In this document: positions 4,543 to 7,156 of the stretch, piece by piece
Position numbering within the stretch: the stretch's first letter is position 1
How the letters are laid out: every line of letters starts with the position of its first letter
Assembly: GCA_934667795.1 (NCBI GenBank)
Contig: CAKUMP010000121.1
Span: forward strand, 1 to 7,156
Source of the DNA: an uncultured Chthoniobacterales bacterium
GTDB lineage: Bacteria > Verrucomicrobiota > Verrucomicrobiia > Chthoniobacterales > CAKUMP01
Reading direction: 5' to 3'
DNA: 7,156 bases
Made by a program: the position numbers and the translations under genes
The notes under the pieces: model-generated
The model's input: only the letters and a program-made list of their open reading frames with translations
Database searches by the model: none
What the model was told of the DNA's origin: nothing

Positions 4543-6480
4543 TTAGTTAGTATCCGGAAGAGAAATGGCGTCAATGCGTTGTATTTCTTCCAGGATGGAT
4601 TCGTTGTTTTGAATGTGTTGAAATATTTTTCCCCGTATTTGAGTGGCTTCTTCAAATCGATTTTCTCGAAGAAGAATTTTATACTGGAGGAGCAGGGAGT
4701 TGGGATTCAGAGGTTCAAGCGTTAGTGCGATATCAAGAAAATTCTGGGCAATTTCGAGTTTGTTTTCCTGTTCCGCGATCAATGCGAGGTTATTATAAGC
4801 GCCGACATGACGTGGACGGATTTCCAGACAGCGACGATAAAATGTCTTGGCCTCGTAATACTCGTTTTTCATTAAATGAAGATTCCCCATGGAAAAAACG
4901 ACTTCGGAGTTGTCTGGGGCAAGCGCATAAGCGACTGTCAATTTTTCGGTGGCAAGTTCGATATTGCCATTGTCGAGAGCGCGAGTTCCAATGTTGTATA
5001 TTGTGTGTGTCGTGAGGTCGGGAGAATTTCGTGGCCAGAAAACCAGTGTTCCGGAAGCTCCCAGCAGGATCACAATCAGGAACCACTCGAGATAAGGCAT
5101 TCTTTGACCTAAGGAAGAAGTTTTTTTGAATAAGGGCTGAAGGGAAGTATAAACAAAATACAGAAAAAATGCAGATAAAAGTAAGAACCCGGGGATGGCT
5201 GCCAGACGGTAGCGTTCAGTGACAAATACCGGTAGCACTGCAAGGAGATGACTGAGAACGGTGATCGGAATCACGGATGCATTTCGGGAACGCCAGAAAA
5301 CCAGTACCATTCCGGGTAATGCCAGGAATGCCAACCAGCCAAAGCGGGGGCCGGGAGTCAGGATATAATCCATCCGCATCTGGGAGAGCATCGACAGGTC
5401 ATCATATTCAAACTGATTCCAGAAATTACTGGCTTTGATGCCTAACAGTTTGATCCAGCGTCCGGGGGATTCTGCAATATCCTGTTTTGCCCGAATGCTC
5501 CAGAATTCAGAAACTTCTGCGCGGGTAAGGTCTTTTCCGGTTTCCTCGCGTGCGATTCGCAGAGAGTCTTTTAACAAGCCTTCTTGTCCGGCTTCCATTT
5601 GAGGCGGAATACGGGGATACCCATTCGCACCTTTCCAGTTTCCAATAAAAAAGTTTAATCCGGAATGCGAGGAGAGCATCACCGGTTCTTTTGCAACAAA
5701 ATGATTGAATATCCAGCAGGGAGAAGTGCCTGCTGTGACACCCAGCCCTAGCAGGAAAATCAGCACCAGGCTTCTTTTTAGATCCCGTCCGCAGCGGATA
5801 AGAACCATCCCAGCCAATACCGGGATGAAAGAAAGAATCGTCGCGACCATCATGGCACTGATCCCACAAATGAGCCCAACGATGCCGAATGCCCAGTCCG
5901 GGAATTTTCCCTGTTTCCATTTCAAGTAAAACCAGACCGCTCCCCATAAGGTCAGGACCGCGTAAGTGGTGGGCATCAGGATAATGGAAAATCCCTGCGC
6001 AGGTTCACAAAATGCCCAAGCGACTCCACCCAACATTCCAATCAAAAACCCCGGATCCTGCCAGACCCATATAGAGGAACTATTGGCAATGGATGTGGGG
6101 TCGGCTGGCCATGCCAAACGTGCAATTTTGAGAATCAGAATTGCAATTAACCCTTCTGATACCATTTGTAAGATTAAAGGAACCCATACTTGAACTCCTG
6201 TGACGGCATAAATTCCTGCCAGCAAATATGCGTAACCCGGTAATCCGTAAAAAGATTCATGCGGATCCGCGATACCAGAAGCCAAATTGACTGCCCAGTC
6301 GTGGTAAAATTTCATATCTCCCTCTGTAGCTGCAAAATAGCTCGTGTCTGACAAACGCATGATGTCAAAGAGACGAATCAGGACTGTGACTGCAAACAGA
6401 AGGATTTCAGGACGGATTTTTGAACGCAAAATAAGAAGGTAGGTTGGAAGTGCCAGAGTATGTCCTTTTTGCAAAAGCAA
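4543..6480 (-). CDS. GT-C membrane glycosyltransferase (PMT_2/ArnT-like) with C-terminal TPR domain
   Basis: A 645-residue inner-membrane protein with about ten to twelve helices over residues 24-485 and a soluble C-terminal tail. After the first helix (24-42) the outer loop carries EGDMKFYHDWAVNLASG (53-69), with D55 the likely catalytic Asp, then LPGYAYLLAGIY (80-91). A later periplasmic loop has LSSHSGLNFFIGNWKGANGY (269-288), and VTERYRLAAIPGFLLL (420-435) sits near the end of the membrane part. These are features of the RgtA/ArnT/PMT_2 group, which uses polyprenyl-phosphate sugars as donors. Residues 495-626 form four clean 34-residue TPR units, including YYEAKTFYRRCLEIRP and LEIAQNFLDIALTLEP. 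An in-frame TAA directly precedes the ATG at 6480, fixing the longest form; no Shine-Dalgarno sequence is visible. It lies upstream of the TMTC-like gene and diverges from the pilin gene. Donor and acceptor are unknown. Confidence 0.85.
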   Translation of the reverse strand: MLLQKGHTLALPTYLLILRSKIRPEILLFAVTVLIRLFDIMRLSDTSYFAATEGDMKFYHDWAVNLASGIADPHESFYGLPGYAYLLAGIYAVTGVQVWVPLILQMVSEGLIAILILKIARLAWPADPTSIANSSSIWVWQDPGFLIGMLGGVAWAFCEPAQGFSIILMPTTYAVLTLWGAVWFYLKWKQGKFPDWAFGIVGLICGISAMMVATILSFIPVLAGMVLIRCGRDLKRSLVLIFLLGLGVTAGTSPCWIFNHFVAKEPVMLSSHSGLNFFIGNWKGANGYPRIPPQMEAGQEGLLKDSLRIAREETGKDLTRAEVSEFWSIRAKQDIAESPGRWIKLLGIKASNFWNQFEYDDLSMLSQMRMDYILTPGPRFGWLAFLALPGMVLVFWRSRNASVIPITVLSHLLAVLPVFVTERYRLAAIPGFLLLSAFFLYFVYTSLQPLFKKTSSLGQRMPYLEWFLIVILLGASGTLVFWPRNSPDLTTHTIYNIGTRALDNGNIELATEKLTVAYALAPDNSEVVFSMGNLHLMKNEYYEAKTFYRRCLEIRPRHVGAYNNLALIAEQENKLEIAQNFLDIALTLEPLNPNSLLLQYKILLRENRFEEATQIRGKIFQHIQNNESILEEIQRIDAISLPDTN

Positions 6481-6786
6481 TTAAAAGACTAAAAGGTATA
6501 GGGAGCAGGAAGCGCTTTGATACTTACAGGCATATAGTTTATTTCATTTTTCTTCCTGGTTTTTAGAAGAAAAAAGGGGTTTTGGGCTAAGAAATGCCGT
6601 TTGATCCGGTGATATATAAAGAAAAGAACCTTTTTTCTCTCAAGGGTCAAATCTTTTTATATAATATTTACAGTTGGTATGAGTTCTGCTTTAATAGGGT
6701 TCTGTAAGACAAAGAATTTTTGAAGAGTTTCAAAAAGGATGCGTCTCACATGAACAGTAAATAAACTATATATAGAATATAATACC
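6481..6786. other. AT-rich divergent intergenic region between the GT-C gene and the pilin
   Basis: This 306-base region must hold the promoters of both divergent genes. Seen in it: an AT-rich inverted repeat at 6547-6574 (TTTTTCTTC and GAAGAAAAA, 9 bp, loop 10), the palindrome AAGCGCTT at 6510-6517, a TATAAT at 6660-6665 without a good -35 partner, a direct repeat GTTCTG at 6683 and 6699, a perfect hairpin at 6717-6736, and CTATATATAG at 6766-6775. No sigma54 site (GG-N10-GC type), often used for pilin genes, was found. No small coding sequence is convincing. Confidence 0.6.
6717..6736. promoter_or_regulatory. Perfect 8-bp inverted repeat upstream of the pilin
   Basis: TTTTTGAA (6717-6724) and TTCAAAAA (6729-6736) pair perfectly around GAGT, 50 bases before the pilin start codon. 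It could be a dimeric regulator's binding site or a hairpin in the pilin leader. It lacks a GC-rich stem and a following T-run on the plus strand, so it is not a terminator. Function is inferred from position only. Confidence 0.4.
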
Positions 6787-7156
6787 ATGTTACAAAAATT
6801 CCATACAAAACGTGGCGGGTTTACCCTGGTGGAAATCATGATTGTGGTTGCGATCATTGCCTTGCTGGCAGCGATTGCAGTTCCAAGCTTCCTCCGTGCG
6901 CGTAAACGTTCCCAGGCAAGTACAATCCTTAACGATATGCGTCTGATTGATTCAGCTAAGGATCAGTATGCGATTGAAAATAATAAATCTGGAAGTATGA
7001 CTCCTACAGGTGTTGACTTAAAACCTTATTTCAAAACGGGTTCACGCTTGTATAATGCTGGTGCTACTTTAACAGATATTTTAGGTGGTGCTTACATTAT
7101 TGGTGATTTGGATACATTACCAGCGGTTGCTGTATCTACATTTAATAACTTAAGTG
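6787..7156 (+). CDS. Type IV pilin / pseudopilin with class III prepilin signal, runs off right edge
   Basis: The first 123 residues are visible. They start MLQKFHTKRGGFTLVEIMIVV, a short basic leader ending in Gly11, then Phe12 at +1 and Glu16 at +5. This is the prepilin peptidase site, with cleavage and N-methylation expected between G11 and F12. A hydrophobic helix follows (about 12-34: IVVAIIALLAAIAVPSF), which packs the pilus core and anchors the subunit in the inner membrane before assembly. Then come RARKRSQASTILNDMRLIDSAKDQYAIEN and a variable domain beginning near residue 62. This body is typical of short pilins or type II secretion pseudopilins of the PVC group; the missing C-terminus is needed to tell which. 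The only plausible start is the ATG at 6787, since the signal fits it exactly. No Shine-Dalgarno sequence precedes it. Codons in the variable part shift to GGT, GCT, TTA and ACA, more AT-rich than the leader and helix. Confidence 0.93.
   Translation, partial: MLQKFHTKRGGFTLVEIMIVVAIIALLAAIAVPSFLRARKRSQASTILNDMRLIDSAKDQYAIENNKSGSMTPTGVDLKPYFKTGSRLYNAGATLTDILGGAYIIGDLDTLPAVAVSTFNNLS

Noticed and set aside
6778..6783. TATAAT just before the pilin ATG as a -10 box
   Set aside because: The ATG begins three bases later, so transcription would start at or beyond the start codon; the -35 position (CAGTAA) is also poor.
6657..6857. Minus-strand open frame of 66 codons in the divergent spacer
   Set aside because: It overlaps the pilin signal region in antisense and has no features of its own.

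Overview
The window looks like a chromosomal segment of a Gram-negative bacterium from the PVC group, most likely Verrucomicrobiota or a relative such as Lentisphaerota/Kiritimatiellota. This placement is inference, from three things. The pilin is of the short class III-signal type followed by an 'RARKRSQAS...MRLIDSAKDQYAIEN' body, which is common in that group. The two-domain CbiX sits beside a DR2241-like cysteine protein. The spacers carry interspersed repeat families (TTTGGAGTGCGG... and CAGATTNACN...) of a kind I recall from such genomes. None of the six starts has a clear Shine-Dalgarno sequence.

Layout, left to right. 1-2010 is a minus-strand cluster: a double-domain CbiX-type chelatase (2010 to 1198), a four-cysteine DR2241-like protein (1122 to 472), and the N-terminal third of an amidohydrolase (475 to beyond the left edge) whose start overlaps the previous stop by ATGA. 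2011-2393 is a gene-free spacer with a pair of mutually exclusive hairpins and a 130-bp inverted-repeat element. 2394-4382 and 4543-6480 (both minus) encode two large multi-pass membrane proteins of different GT-C glycosyltransferase subfamilies, each ending in a TPR domain. Between them, and running into the 5' end of the first, lie repeat-derived sequences. 6481-6786 is an AT-rich divergent intergenic region. 6787 to the right edge (plus) is the start of a type IV pilin/pseudopilin gene.

How the genes may work together. The CbiX and DR2241-like proteins look like a split form of the single-chain DR2241 chelatase of Deinococcus and probably act in metal insertion into a tetrapyrrole (siroheme or cobalamin branch). 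The amidohydrolase is translationally coupled to them for no obvious reason. The two GT-C/TPR proteins are probably polyprenyl-phosphate-sugar-dependent transferases acting at the outer face of the inner membrane. Their position beside a divergently transcribed pilin raises, but does not show, the possibility of pilin or surface-protein O-glycosylation. No tRNA, rRNA, CRISPR array, transposase or cobalamin riboswitch was seen.
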